Origin: Sorex araneus | Taxonomy: Eukaryota > Chordata > Mammalia > Eulipotyphla > Soricidae | Assembly: GCF_027595985.1 (NCBI RefSeq) | Contig: NC_073305.1 | Coordinates: 108,112,535 to 108,176,534 of the forward strand | DNA: 64,000 nucleotides | Direction: 5' to 3' | In this document: piece by piece, positions 37,353 to 48,239 of the stretch | Layout of the letters: each line of letters opens with the position of its first letter | Numbering within the stretch: the first letter of the stretch is position 1 | The notes under the pieces: model-generated | Told to the model about the DNA's origin: nothing | What the model saw: only the letters and a program-made list of their open reading frames with translations | Databases searched by the model: none | Translations under genes and position numbers: made by a program

Positions 37353-38079
37353 ATTTATTATTATTCTCTAAGGTATGGGGATTATCTAATATTCTAGGAC
37401 ATCCCTTCCCAATATTCCTTAGGAGCATTTTCATATTTTTTATCAATCAATATTTAAGGTTTACATTATTATGAACAGATAGATATACTTCTCTAATGAA
37501 CCATGAAATATACCATATATAAAACTATTTTGCTTTCCCTAGCCACTGACTGCCTAATTTAACTATGTGTCAATCACTAAATTCATACCTAAGGTCTCCC
37601 ACAAAAGATTAATTTTCTCTCAAATTATTCCTCCCCCCACCCTACCCTACTCCACACTCCCCACCCCCACCATGGAGTTACTCTTTCTAGAGAATTCCTT
37701 CAATTGATTGAGGCTATTTTCTCCCAGAACCGGTAGCTATCAACTTAAGATTTTGTTATTGTGCTGATGAAGTGAAATTTTGAGAATTTACTTATCTAAA
37801 ACCTTTTCCTAATTCTACCCTCACACATTTTTGCTCCCTTGGCAGGATATAGAACTACAGTTTATAAATATTTTTCTTGTGTAATTTGATGTCTTCACTA
37901 TTTATTCCTACAGTCTGCTGTAACTTTTGAAAGCCCATGTATCCACTTACTTTGTAAATGAATTTTGTTCTTTCATTGGGGAAATATTTTGGATTACTAT
38001 ACTGAATTTCTTGAAGAAATGTTTTTGTTTATTATAGTTGAGGAAATGAAATGCGGTTAAAATAGTTTATGTGTATTCT

Positions 38080-39610
38080 TATGTGTATATTGTTACTACC
38101 CCTTCACAAAACCTAATGCTCAAGATCCTTCATCACTGTAACAGTCTGCCTCTAACGCTCACCTCTAATCTTCCCCCAATTTATAATCTCCATTGTCCCC
38201 CTCCAACATTTTTTATGTAGACACAATGATTTACAATTCTGTTAATAATAGTATCTCAAGCATACAGTGCTCCAGCCCTACACCTATTCCCACCTATTAC
38301 TTGTCCTCCCCTCCTCAGTTCTGTATTCAAAGTCCAAGGTATTGTTGTCATTAGATGTCAACCATTTCCTTATTTTCTTTTTTTTATATATGTGTGAGAT
38401 TGACTGAGATTATTTATTTATTAAGTTTTTATTAGTGAATCACTGCGAGGTACAGTTACACACTTACAAATTTTCGTGCTTGTGTTTCAGTCATACAATG
38501 CTCCAGTACCCATCCCTCCACCAGTGCCCATTCTCCACCATCGATGATCCCAGTATCCCTCCATCCCCCACCCCCCACCCGACCCCACCTCTGTGGCAGG
38601 ACAATCCCTTTTGTTCTCTCTCTCCTTTTGGGTGTTGTGGTTTGCAATAGAGGTATTGAGTGGTCATTGTGTTTGATCTAAAGTCTACTTTCAGTGTGCA
38701 TCTCTCATCCCCAGCGGGTCAAATGGTGCTGGCATAACTGCACAACCACATGCAAAAAATGGGCTTAGACCTCGACCTAACACCATGCACAAAAATGAGA
38801 ACAAAATGGATTAAAGATCTCAACATCAGACCAGAATCTACAAGGTACAATGAAGACAAGGTCGGCAAAATCCTCCATGATATTGAGGCTAACGGTATCT
38901 TCAAAGATGACATGCCACTGACCAATCAAGTGGAAACAGAGATAAACAAATGGGACTATATTAAACTAAGAAGCTTCTGCACCACAAAAGATACAGTGGC
39001 CATAGTACAGAGACAATCTACAGAATGGGAAAGAATATTCACCCAATACCCATCTGATAAGGGGTTGATATCAAGGATATACAAGGTGCTGGTTGGAATC
39101 TGCAAGAAGAAAACATCCAACCCCATAAAAAAAATGGGGCGATCAAATGAACAGAAACTTTCTCAAGGAAGAAATCTGAATGGCAAAAAGGCACATAAAA
39201 AATGCTCTTCATCACTAATCATCAGAGAGATGCAGATCAAAACAATTATGAGATACCACCTCACACCACAGACTGGCACACATCCAAAAGAATAAAAGCA
39301 ACCGCTGTTGGTGTGGATGTGGGGAGAAAGGGACCCTCTTACACTGCTGGTGGGAATGCTGACTGGTTCAGCCCTTTTGGAAAACAGTATGGACGCTTCT
39401 CAAAAAATTAGAAATTGAGCTCCCATTTGATCCAGCAATACCACTCCTGGGAATATATCCCGGAGTGACTGAGATTATTTAACATTTCACCTTCTTCCTC
39501 TGATTTATCTCACTTGACATAATGACTCACCTCAGTGTCACCCTAGTTGTAGGAAATGGAAAGATTTAATCTTTACTTCTGGCTGACTAGTATTTCATTA
39601 TCTGTATGTA
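38080..39610 (-). mobile_element. Old L1 fragment split by a younger L1
   Basis: Old reverse-strand L1-type blocks at 38110-38400 and 39482-39610 ('tcacttgacataatgactcac', 'agtatttcattatctgtatg') flank the insertion at 38417-39465. Confidence 0.5.
38417..39465. mobile_element. L1 insertion with 5' inversion, 16-bp duplication
   Basis: 38417 to about 38713 is the L1 3' UTR on the minus strand. From about 38714 to 39465 the ORF2 C-terminal region runs on the plus strand in one open frame of 181 codons (38750-39295), then further ORF2 sequence. A perfect TGACTGAGATTATTTA duplication flanks it (38401-38416 and 39466-39481). The frame is only the truncated, inverted tail of ORF2, so it is not a gene. 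Confidence 0.93.
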
Positions 39611-39634
39611 ACACAACTTTTTGTTTGGTTTTGG

Positions 39635-39797
39635 TTTGGGGTCACACCCAGCAGTGCTCAGGGCTTATCATAGATCCCTGCCTTGCACTCAGGGATCACT
39701 CCTGCAAAGGTTGAGGGGGTGGCTTGTTAGGTGCCAGGGTTGGAACCTATGTTGGCCACCTGCAAGGCAAATGTCCTACACTCTGTATCCTGGGCTC
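39635..39797 (-). mobile_element. Diverged short SINE
   Basis: Reverse copy ('gggtcacacccagcagtgctc', 'tgccagggttggaacc', 'tgcaaggcaaatgtcc') followed by a CCCT-rich run. Confidence 0.8.
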
Positions 39798-40257
39798 CCT
39801 CCCTCCCTCCCTCCCTTCTTTCTTCCCTTCCTTCCCCATCTTCTCCTCTATCTTTATCTCTTTCTCCTTATTTATTTTTTGGGGCATTTGATTTTGCTTA
39901 TGTGTCTTGATGGCTTTCAAGTTTTCATTCTCCTCAAACTGTGATTATATTGGGTCATTTAGAGCTAGTTATAAACTATGTGTGTGATGGAATAGATTTG
40001 CCACATAGATGTTTGACTTAAGTTTGATAGTACAGAGATCTGGGCAGTTTCTTTCTGGGAATACGTAAAAATTGTCAGTACCTGTAGGTTTTCCCTCTTG
40101 GGAGATGTATTTCCTCTGTGAGTGGTACTCCAATCCTGGTCTATGGGGCATATGTGTAGTTGTCTTAGAGATGAATAGGAGAGAGGAAGTTTGAGTTTCA
40201 GTTGTATGTTTTTTTTTAAGTCATCAAAGAATATGATATGGAATAGTGTAGTATTGT

Positions 40258-40499
40258 AGCAGCACTGTCGTCCCGTTGCTCATCGATTTGCTTGAGTGGG
40301 CACTAGTAATGTCTCCATTGTGAGGCTTGTTGTTACTGTTTTTGGCATATCGAATACACCACAGGTAGCTTACTAGGCTCTGCTGTGCAAGCGGGATATT
40401 CTCGATAGCTTGCTGGACTCTCTGAGAGGGACAGAGGAATCGAATCCGGGTCGGCCGAATGCAAGGCAAACACCCTACCTGCTGTGCTATCACTCCAGT
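40258..40499 (-). mobile_element. Long shrew SINE, complete, reverse
   Basis: Complete reverse copy. Flanked by the near-duplicate pair ATGGAATAGTG (about 40239) / ATGGAGTAGTG (about 40502). Confidence 0.9.
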
Positions 40500-40595
40500 G
40501 CATGGAGTAGTGAGAACAGATATTTTAATCTCATAATTGGAAAAATTCTTAAAGCATAAATTACAACTTAAAATTATTTTTATTTTTATCAGATC

Positions 40596-40840
40596 TAGGC
40601 TGGAGTAATAGCACAGCAGTAGGACGTTCGCCTTTCACGCAGCCGACCCATGTTTGATTCCTCCATCCCTCTCAGAGAGCCCGGCAAGCTACCGAGAATA
40701 TTGTGCCCGCATAGTAGAGCCTGGCAAGCTACCTGTGACATATTTCATATGCCAAAAACAGTAACATAAGTCTCACAGTGGAGACATTACTGGTGCCCGC
40801 TCGAACAAATTGATGAGCAATGGGATGACAGTGACAGTGA
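40596..40840 (+). mobile_element. Long shrew SINE, complete
   Basis: Complete copy with tRNA-like head, 'gagagcccggcaagctaccg' and RTE-like tail. Flanked by TTATCAGATC at 40586-40595 and 40841-40850. Confidence 0.92.
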
Positions 40841-41310
40841 TTATCAGATCCTTCTGCTTTGATTTTTCCAATGCTTTTATTATAGAACTCTAGCCTAGTC
40901 CCACATTCAGCATAGAGTATAGTGAAAAAAAATATTTTTTTTCGCCTTCTCTCTTGTCTGGCTGGTATAATAATATTTGACATAACATATTAACAGGGAA
41001 ATTTTAAATTTTATACTTATGAAATCCCCATAGATATGGAGCTGAGAGACAAAAGTAGAGCATTTTAAGTTTTCACATTTGTTTTAGACAGAGAATTAAG
41101 AAATAAAATTTTGGCTTGTGGATTTGCAAAGACGTTACAAAAATTATTTATATCTTTTTTTTGGCCCTAAATTCCTTATCTCTGGTGATAAGGGAGGGAA
41201 ATTTTTGACAGGAAATTTCTCCTTTCAGGGACAAAAGAATGTTATTATGACTGGTTTTGTTTTTGGGTTTCTTTTTTTTTTTAAATTAGGTCTTTGAAAT
41301 TAGGTCTTAC

Positions 41311-41329
41311 TTTCTCTCTCTCTCTTCCT

Positions 41330-41417
<88 letters not shown>

Positions 41418-41419
41418 TC

Positions 41420-41510
<91 letters not shown>

Positions 41511-41745
41511 TCCTCCCTCCCTCCCTCCCTCCCTCCCTCCCTCCCTCCCTCCCTCCCTCCTTCCTTCCTTCCTTCCTTCCTTCCTTCCTTCCTTCCTTCC
41601 TTCCTTCCTTCCTTCCTTCCTTCCTTCCTTCCTTCCTTCCTTCCTTCCTTCCATCCTTCCTTCTTCCTTCCTTCCTTCCTTCCTTCCTTCCTTCCTTCCT
41701 TCCTTCCTTCCTTCCTTCCTTTCTTTCTTTCTTTCTTTCTTTCCT
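41311..41745. repeat. Compound CTTT/CCCT/CCTT tract
   Basis: (CTTT)n to 41512, (CCCT)n at 41513-41560, (CCTT)n to about 41718, then CTTT again. Pure polypyrimidine over more than 400 bp. It causes long low-complexity frames on both strands that should not be called genes. Confidence 0.97.
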
Positions 41746-41957
41746 CTTCCTACTTCTCTTTCTTTTCCTCCACCTCTTCTTTCTCCTCCTCCTCTTTCTC
41801 CTTTGCCTCTTTCTCTTCCTCCTCTTTATCCTCCTCCTTCTTCTCCTTCTCCTCCACCTCCTCTTTATTCTCCTTTTCCTCCTCTCCTCCTTTTTTTCTC
41901 ATCCTTCTTTTCTTTCTCCTTCATCTCCTTATGCTTCCTCCCTACACAGACCTCTAC

Positions 41958-42085
41958 TCAGAGCATACTCCTCTCTCTGTGCTCAGGAATAACTCTTGTT
42001 GGGGTGTAGAAACCATATGTGTTACTTGAAACAGAACCTAGGATGGCTATGTGCAAGGCAAGCAACTTACCCACTATATTTCTGA
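41958..42085 (-). mobile_element. Degenerate short SINE
   Basis: Reverse blocks ('ctctgtgctcaggaataactc', 'gtgcaaggcaagcaacttacc') at high divergence. Confidence 0.55.
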
Positions 42086-42459
42086 ACTACATTAGCTGTT
42101 TCTAAAGGTACTTTAGTTAAAAAGAATATGCCATTTTAGCACACTCTAGCGAAGATTGCTATGAATTCTATCACCAGAATTGCATATTATATAATTGCCA
42201 AATCCAAAACTTTTTCCTTGGTCAGATAGGGGTTATTTTTTAGGTTTCATAGACTTCAGAGGGTGATCTTGCGATGTGTCTGCTTCCTATATACCTTCAA
42301 AAACTTCTACTCTTCATTCTAACTTATGTAACTACATTGGAGATCTTTTAGTTTCTATGGTATCAGTTGTCTTATACACTTACCTAACCACAAATCATCA
42401 TTATCCTTGCACAATTGAATAAGATACTTTACTTCTTTTTAAAAAATTATTTTTATAAA

Positions 42460-42640
42460 ATTGCTCACAATAATTCATTACATTTAATATTCAAACACCA
42501 ATCCCCCCACCATTGCACCTTCCCACCACCATATTTTGAATGTTTCCACCCCAAATCCCAAACCGTGCCCCCAAAGCAGGATGAAAACAATTTTTTATTA
42601 TTTGTTATGAATAACACATTAAAAATGGTCCAATAAACTT
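42460..42640 (-). mobile_element. Old L1 3' UTR fragment
   Basis: Reverse-strand pattern 'attcaaacaccaatcccccc', 'ccattgcaccttcccacc', 'atgtttccacccc', as in old L1 3' UTRs. Confidence 0.5.
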
Positions 42641-42689
42641 TCTTTAGAGGAAAGTGTGTGAAGATTTTTATATTTCACACTGGAGTCAT

Positions 42690-42854
42690 AAAGCCCTTGT
42701 ATCACTTGTACCACTTGTCATCCCATTGCTCATCAATTTGCTCGAGTGGACGCCAGTAATGTCCCCATTCATCCCTGTCACGTGCTAGTGTAGCCCGAGG
42801 GCATCTGCCTGCTCCAGGAACATGAAGAGCATCAAACCATTCATTCAGGGTCTT
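42690..42854 (-). mobile_element. RTE LINE, 3' end segment (beyond L1)
   Basis: The minus strand reads KTLNEWFDALHVPG and then DRDEW..YWRPLEQIDEQWDD, the C-terminus of an RTE-clade reading frame, followed by a short tail. It continues directly the RTE segment that stops at 55919: the repeated AAGACCCTGAATGA / AAGACCCTAAATGA (42841-42854 / 55919-55932) is the duplication made when L1 inserted here. Confidence 0.87.
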
Positions 42855-42904
42855 TTTTAAAAATAATTTTATTAGAGAATCACCACATCTACACCAACAG
42901 TGGT

Positions 42905-45286
42905 TGATTTTATTCTTTTGGATGTGTACCAGTCTGTGGTGTGAGGTAGTATCTCATAATTGTTTTGATCTGCATCTCTCTGATGATTAGTGATGAAGAG
43001 CATTTTTTATGTGCCTTTTTGCCATTCAGATTTCTTCCTTGAGAAAGTTTCTGTTCATTTGATCGCCCCATTTTTTTTATGGGGTTGGATGTTTTCTTCT
43101 TGCAGATTCCAACCAGCACCTTGTATATCCTTGATATAAACCCCTTATCAGATGGGTATTGGGTGAATATCCTTTCCCATTCTGTTGACTGTCATTGTAT
43201 TATGGCCACTGTATCTTTTGCGGTGCAGAAGCTTCTTAGTTTAATATAGTCCCATTTGTTTATCTCTGTTTCCACTTGCTTGGTCAGTGGCATATCATCT
43301 TTGAAAATACCTTTAGCTTCAATGTCGTGGAGGGTTTTGCAGACCTTGTCTTCATTGTACCTTGTGGATTCTGGTCTGATGTTGAACTCTTTAATCCACT
43401 TTGACCTGACTTTGGTACATGGTGTTAGGTAGAGGTCTGAGCCCATTTTTTTGCATGTAGCTGTCCAGTTTTGCCAGCACTATTTGTTGAAGAGGCTTTA
43501 CTTGCTCCAATTTACATTTCTTGCTCCCTTATCAAAGATTAGATGATCATATATTTGAGGGTGTGTGTCAGGATGTTCTGTGGCTTTGTCTTTGTTCCAG
43601 TACCATGCTGTTTTAATTATTACTGCTTTGTAGTAGAAATTGAAGTTGGGGAGGGTGATTCCTCCCGTATTCTTTTTCCCAGGGGTTGCTTTAGCTATTC
43701 GTGGAGGCTTATTGTTCCATATAAATTGCAGGAGTGTTTGCTCCATTTCATTGAAGAATGTCATGTGTATCCTTATAGGAATTGCACAACGCTTTGGGGA
43801 GTATTGCCATTTTGACAATGTTAATTCTCCAATCCATGAGCAGGAGATATCTTTCCATTTCCTCATGTCCTCTATTATTTCTTGAAGTAGTGTTTTGTAG
43901 TTTTCTTTGTACAAGTCCTTTACCTCCTTAGTTAAACTGATTCCAAGGTACTTGATTTTCTGAGGCACGATTGTGAATGGGATTGCTTTTTTCATGTCAC
44001 TTTCTTCTCTCTTGTTATTTGCGTATAGGAAAGCCATGGATTTTGGGGTATTGATTTTATAGCCTGAAACTTTACTATACAAGTCTACTGTTTCTAAGAG
44101 TTTCTTGTTAGAGGTTTTAGGATTCTCTAAGTATATTATCATATCATCTGATCATATATATTGATATATATGATATGATATATACATCAATATCATATAT
44201 AGATATATAATCATATCATATTATATACCAATAGTGAGAGCTTGATTTCTTCCTTTCCCACCTGAATGCCCTTAATACCTTTTTCTTGCCTAGCTGCTAT
44301 TGCAAGTACTTCCAGTACTATATTGAACAGAAGTGGAGAGAGTGGGCATCCGTGTCTCATCCCTGATCTTAGAGGGAAGTCTCTTAGTTTTTCCCCCATT
44401 GAGGATGATGCTTGCAGTAGGTTTGTAGTAGATGGCTTTGACTATATTGAGGAAAGTCCCTTCTATACCCATTTTAGCTAGAGTTTTCATCATAAATGGC
44501 TGCTGGATCTTGTCAAATGCTTTATGTGCATATATTGATATGATCATATGGTTCTTATCTTTTCTTTTGTTGATATGATGGATTATGTTGATTGATTTCT
44601 GAATGTTAAACCATCCTTGCATCCCTGGGATGAATCCCATTTGATTGTGGTATCTGATCTTTTTGATGAGTTGTTGAATTCTATGTGCTAATATTTTGTT
44701 GAGAATCTTTGCATATGTGTTCATCAGGGATATTGGCCTGTAGTTTTCTTTTTTTGTGGTATCTTTGTTTGCTTTTGGTATTAGGGATATACGAGCCTCA
44801 TAGAAACTGTTTGGGAGGGTTTCTGTTTCTTTAATTTTATGGAAAAGCTTGAGAAGAACTGGCAGTAGGTCCTCTTTAAATGTTTGGAAGAATTCGCTAT
44901 CGAGTCCATCTGGACCTGGGCTTTTGTTTTTGGAAAAACGTATGATTATAGTCTCAATTTCCTTGATATTAATAGGACTATTCAGGTACTACAGGGTACT
45001 ACAGGTCTTCTTGGTTCAGCCTTGGGATATTATAGGAATCCAGGAATTTATCCATTTCTTCTAGGTTCTCTTGTTTCGTGGCATACAGATTTTCAAAGTA
45101 GTCTCTGATGATCTTTTGAATTTCTTTGGTTTCTGTTGTTGATGTCCCTTTTTTCATTTCTGATTCAGCTTATAAGGGTTATCTCTCTCTTTCTTTGTGA
45201 GTCTTGCTAGTAGTTTATCAATCTTATTTATTTTCTCAAAGAAACAGCTCTTGGTTTCAATGATCTTTCGGATTGTATTCTGGGTT
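42905..45286 (-). pseudogene. L1 ORF2, RT and C-terminal part (decayed)
   Basis: Continues ORF2 beyond the ERV. On the minus strand the reverse transcriptase region (44290-44724; e.g. [12 protein letters not shown] and the following fingers/palm blocks), then the thumb (43498-44142) and the C-terminal domain (42910-43446) appear in different frames. The catalytic ADD region at about 44142-44235 is destroyed: an AT-rich (TATA/GATATA) expansion of about 90 bp sits exactly where the acidic motif should be. Many frameshifts. L1 ORF2p normally nicks DNA and copies its own RNA; this copy cannot. Confidence 0.88.
44142..44235. repeat. AT-rich microsatellite inside L1 ORF2
   Basis: ATATGATATATA-type tandem units interrupt ORF2 at the reverse transcriptase active-site motif, between the 'KLSLL' and 'MIIYLENP' coding blocks. 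Confidence 0.85.
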
Positions 45287-45292
45287 ACCATG

Positions 45293-45630
45293 TGTGGAAG
45301 TCGATGTGGAGGTCTCGTTCTGTTCAGCAGGGCGAACCCTTCGTAGGGCGCAGCCGAAAGAACAGACGCAGAGCCCGGAGGAGAGAGAAAAGGCATTTAT
45401 TCTATGGCAGTTACAGTATTTTATACCTCCCTGTTGGGAGGAGGTGGTGCCAGGACCCCCAACAGAAATGCAGGGTGTGGCACGGGATTTAGCTAGTAAT
45501 AAACAAATACTGATAGGATAAGATCAGTAAGATTAGGAGTGGCAACCTTTGCTAGGTGTGGCATGGGGTTAGCTAGTGATTAAACAAATAGTGACAGGAT
45601 AAGATCAGTAAGGTAAAATGGCTCCCTACA
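45293..45630 (-). repeat. ERV 3' LTR (338 bp)
   Basis: By-eye comparison with 52970-53307 found no difference. In the sense direction: U3 with an imperfect 58-bp duplication, TATA box (TATAAAATA, 45417-45426), AATAAA at 45396-45401, which would end the viral transcript, and the terminal CTTCCACA. Confidence 0.96.
45396..45401 (-). terminator. Polyadenylation hexamer in the 3' LTR
   Basis: AATAAA on the minus strand about 16 nt downstream of the TATA box, an arrangement with a very short R region, as in other class-II LTRs. Confidence 0.7.
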
Positions 45631-45640
45631 TCTCCCCCTG
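45631..45640 (-). other. Polypurine tract of the ERV
   Basis: Minus strand CAGGGGGAGA abutting the 3' LTR, the expected primer for plus-strand DNA synthesis. Confidence 0.8.
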
Positions 45641-47537
45641 TTTTGTTTTAAATTAAATGTGGTCAGGGGAGGCATTGTCCGGTATCCCTTGTGACATAAA
45701 GACTCCATTTTTGCAGGGAGAGGAAGGAAAGGATGATCGGGTCTATGCAGGGGGCTCCTCATAGGCCCCATCAATCCTTGGTTTTGGAGTAACCTCTAAG
45801 CTATACCGGAATACCTCGCAGGGAGCCGGGCTGGGGTATCAGCCCTCCCTTGCAGTGCTTTGCCTGGCAACCTGATCCACAAGAATAAATCCTTGGGAGC
45901 CCGGCATCCTCAAGGTAAAGAACTGGGGGAAGATGAGGTCCTACAAATCAAGCCAAAGATCCTTAAACACTCAAAAATCTCATTTGTTACTCTAAGATAT
46001 TAACCCAGCCCTGGACCCAAAGTAGCACTTGCTGTAGAGTGTCCAATTGTTGCTCAACATCATGGTTGACAGTAGCCTGCATTGTCCCAAGGTGGTAAGA
46101 GTCATTTTGTCATGTTTAAACGAAGTTGTGTGTCTGGACCGAGGCTTGAAGAACTATTCCTGCAACAGCATCAGTGGTGGTTACAGCAATGAGTCCAGGA
46201 TAGCTGTGATCAGAGGTCCAAGGAATCGTCAGGAGCGCCGGAGCAGTTGTGTCAGGTCTTCAGTCAGGAGCCCTTTATCGGGGGAGCGTTGCCATTCTCT
46301 GGTCAGGTTCACTGGTAACCATATGCGATCTGGCCCTTAATAAAATTATACTGTGGGGAGAATCTTGGATTGAGAGGGAAGAATTGAGACAGGTAAATAA
46401 TGCACAATCACCAGAAAAGAAAAATCGTTTTGTGAGTGATCAGAGATAGTATGAATTTGGGACTTGGTATGAATCCAAGTCTGAAAGTGAAGAGGGAGAC
46501 AGGGAGGCACTCCAATGCAGACAGGATCAAGTGAGTATCCTAGAGAAAAAATTAAAAGGTGTTTCTTCTTTATTCGGCAGCTGAGGCATCTGTGAATCCC
46601 ATGGAAGGGGTAAAAGAAAGGAATTGTTAGCCCAGATACTGGGTCCTGGCATGGTCCAATCTACAACCTGTAAAAGTGGAGGGTGAGGAATGTAAGTCCA
46701 ATAGATATGTTTAGCTTACTAGAATTCAAGAGGATTTCAACTGTTAATAACTATTAATGTTCTCCCAATATGAAATCTGGATTGAAAATTTCAGATTTTC
46801 AATCTGAATTGAATGTGGCGCCTGAATTGAATGTGGCGCCTAATTTCTTTGTAGGCGCCACATTCTGATTAGAAATCTTTGTTTAGACCTGAATCTAGCA
46901 AGCTCCAAAGATACTTAGATCTTTTAAATTGCTGGGCTCCATATCACTCTGACCTCCCTTGATTTTGTTTGCCCAGATCTAAGAATTACTGACTTTAAAC
47001 TAGCTCTAATACTCGAGTGTTCCACAGACAGAGACAGACAGTCAGACAATAAACATCACACATGTGCACAAATATATACTTGATCGATCAATCTGACCCT
47101 TCAAGAATGGCAGGAAAAAACTGATAGACTGAGAAAGGAAAGAGCAGTCCCCAGGGCAAAGTGAGCCCTGTCGGCCGATTGGGAACATTGCTCCCCGTTT
47201 CTCTGCCTGAGCAGCCAGTTTCCTGCTTGTTGAAAAAATGGGTCAAGAAAGCACTTTTGTTGATATAAGCTGGCAAAACCTTCTCAAAGTTGTTGAAAAC
47301 TAAGCAGAACTAAGAAAGATAATGAGACAATTGCACACACACTAGGAGCACACGCACAAATCTTACTCCTGCACACACTCGGACCGGTCCTTCTTTCACG
47401 CGGGTGCGCACCCCACTCACCACATTCACACTGAGACTCCCGATCCTGCCCTACGGGCATCATCTTCGGTCTTGAAGTAATGCTGGTTCCTGCTCCAGCC
47501 AGGCCAAGTCTGAATAACTGTTCTGTGAGCGAGACCA
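45641..47537 (-). pseudogene. ERV env region, no open frame
   Basis: About 1.9 kb between the end of pol and the polypurine tract with no long frame in the sense direction. One short open patch (about 45990-46079) reads like a heptad-type helix (HDVEQQLDTLQQVLLWV), which could be a relic of an env transmembrane subunit; this is tentative. No signal peptide, furin site or fusion peptide was found. The LTRs are identical, so the loss is probably ancestral to this insertion and not damage since integration. Confidence 0.5.
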
Positions 47538-48239
47538 CTAGTTGGTCACTCCCGACGCGGCTGACTGAGCAGAAGCAAGTTCCTGGGCAGTGGCAGAAGG
47601 GACACTGTCCTCAGAGGATTCATTTATTCTCTGGGTGGAAGTCGGTTCAGCCAGAGCAGGTGTGTCGACCTGCCTTATCAGTCGTTCGGGGAGCCAGCGG
47701 GCTACACTATCAGCAGCATCAAATATGCAGGCTGATCCTCGGCCCCATATAAGGACTGGATCAGGGCCCTTCCATAGACCACTCAGAGGGTCTTTCCACC
47801 TTACTTTTGCATAAGTGTGGCTGGTGGAAGTATGCCAAAAACGGTCCGCTGCGCTGCGACCTTCTTTGTCCAGTATAAGAAAGTTCATGACAAACAAAGC
47901 ATGAGATAGTAACGTCTTAGGGGAAAGCGAGGCTGGGTACAGTTCCTTTTCTGTCTGGAGCTTTTGAATATATGTTTTAAGAGTGAGATGGGCTCGCTCC
48001 ACTATCCCCTGCCCTTGAGGGTTATAGGGGATCCCTGTATGATGGGAAATCTGCAGCTTCTTACAAAAATGCTCAAACTTTTTTCCAGTGTATCCTGGAC
48101 CATTGTCTGTTTTTATTAGCTGTGGTTTGCCCAGTATAGAAAAGCAGTGCAAGACATGAGCAATGACATTTTTTGAGGCCTCTCCAGTCTGGGCTGAGGC
48201 GCAAACAAACCCACTAAAGGTATCAATAGTCACATGCAC
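47538..48239 (-). pseudogene. ERV pol 3' part: integrase core and C-terminus
   Basis: A 233-codon frame carrying the integrase catalytic core (TIDTFSGFV, KTDNGPGYTGKKF, NPQGQGIVERAH) and the C-terminal DNA-binding region (PLSGLWKGPDPVLIWGRGSA). The second Asp and the Glu of the D,D-35-E triad are here. The first Asp is in the upstream frame, so the enzyme is split. The first Met is internal to the domain and not a real start. A frame change at about 48230-48250 separates it from the upstream pol frame; otherwise the region is intact. Confidence 0.92.

Noticed and set aside
38750..39295. 181-codon open frame, plus strand
   Set aside because: It is the ORF2 C-terminal end in an inverted L1, not an independent gene.
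41294..41992. Long Ser/Phe/Pro-rich frame on + and Lys/Glu/Arg-rich frame on -
   Set aside because: Both are translations of the CTTT/CCCT/CCTT tract, not genes.
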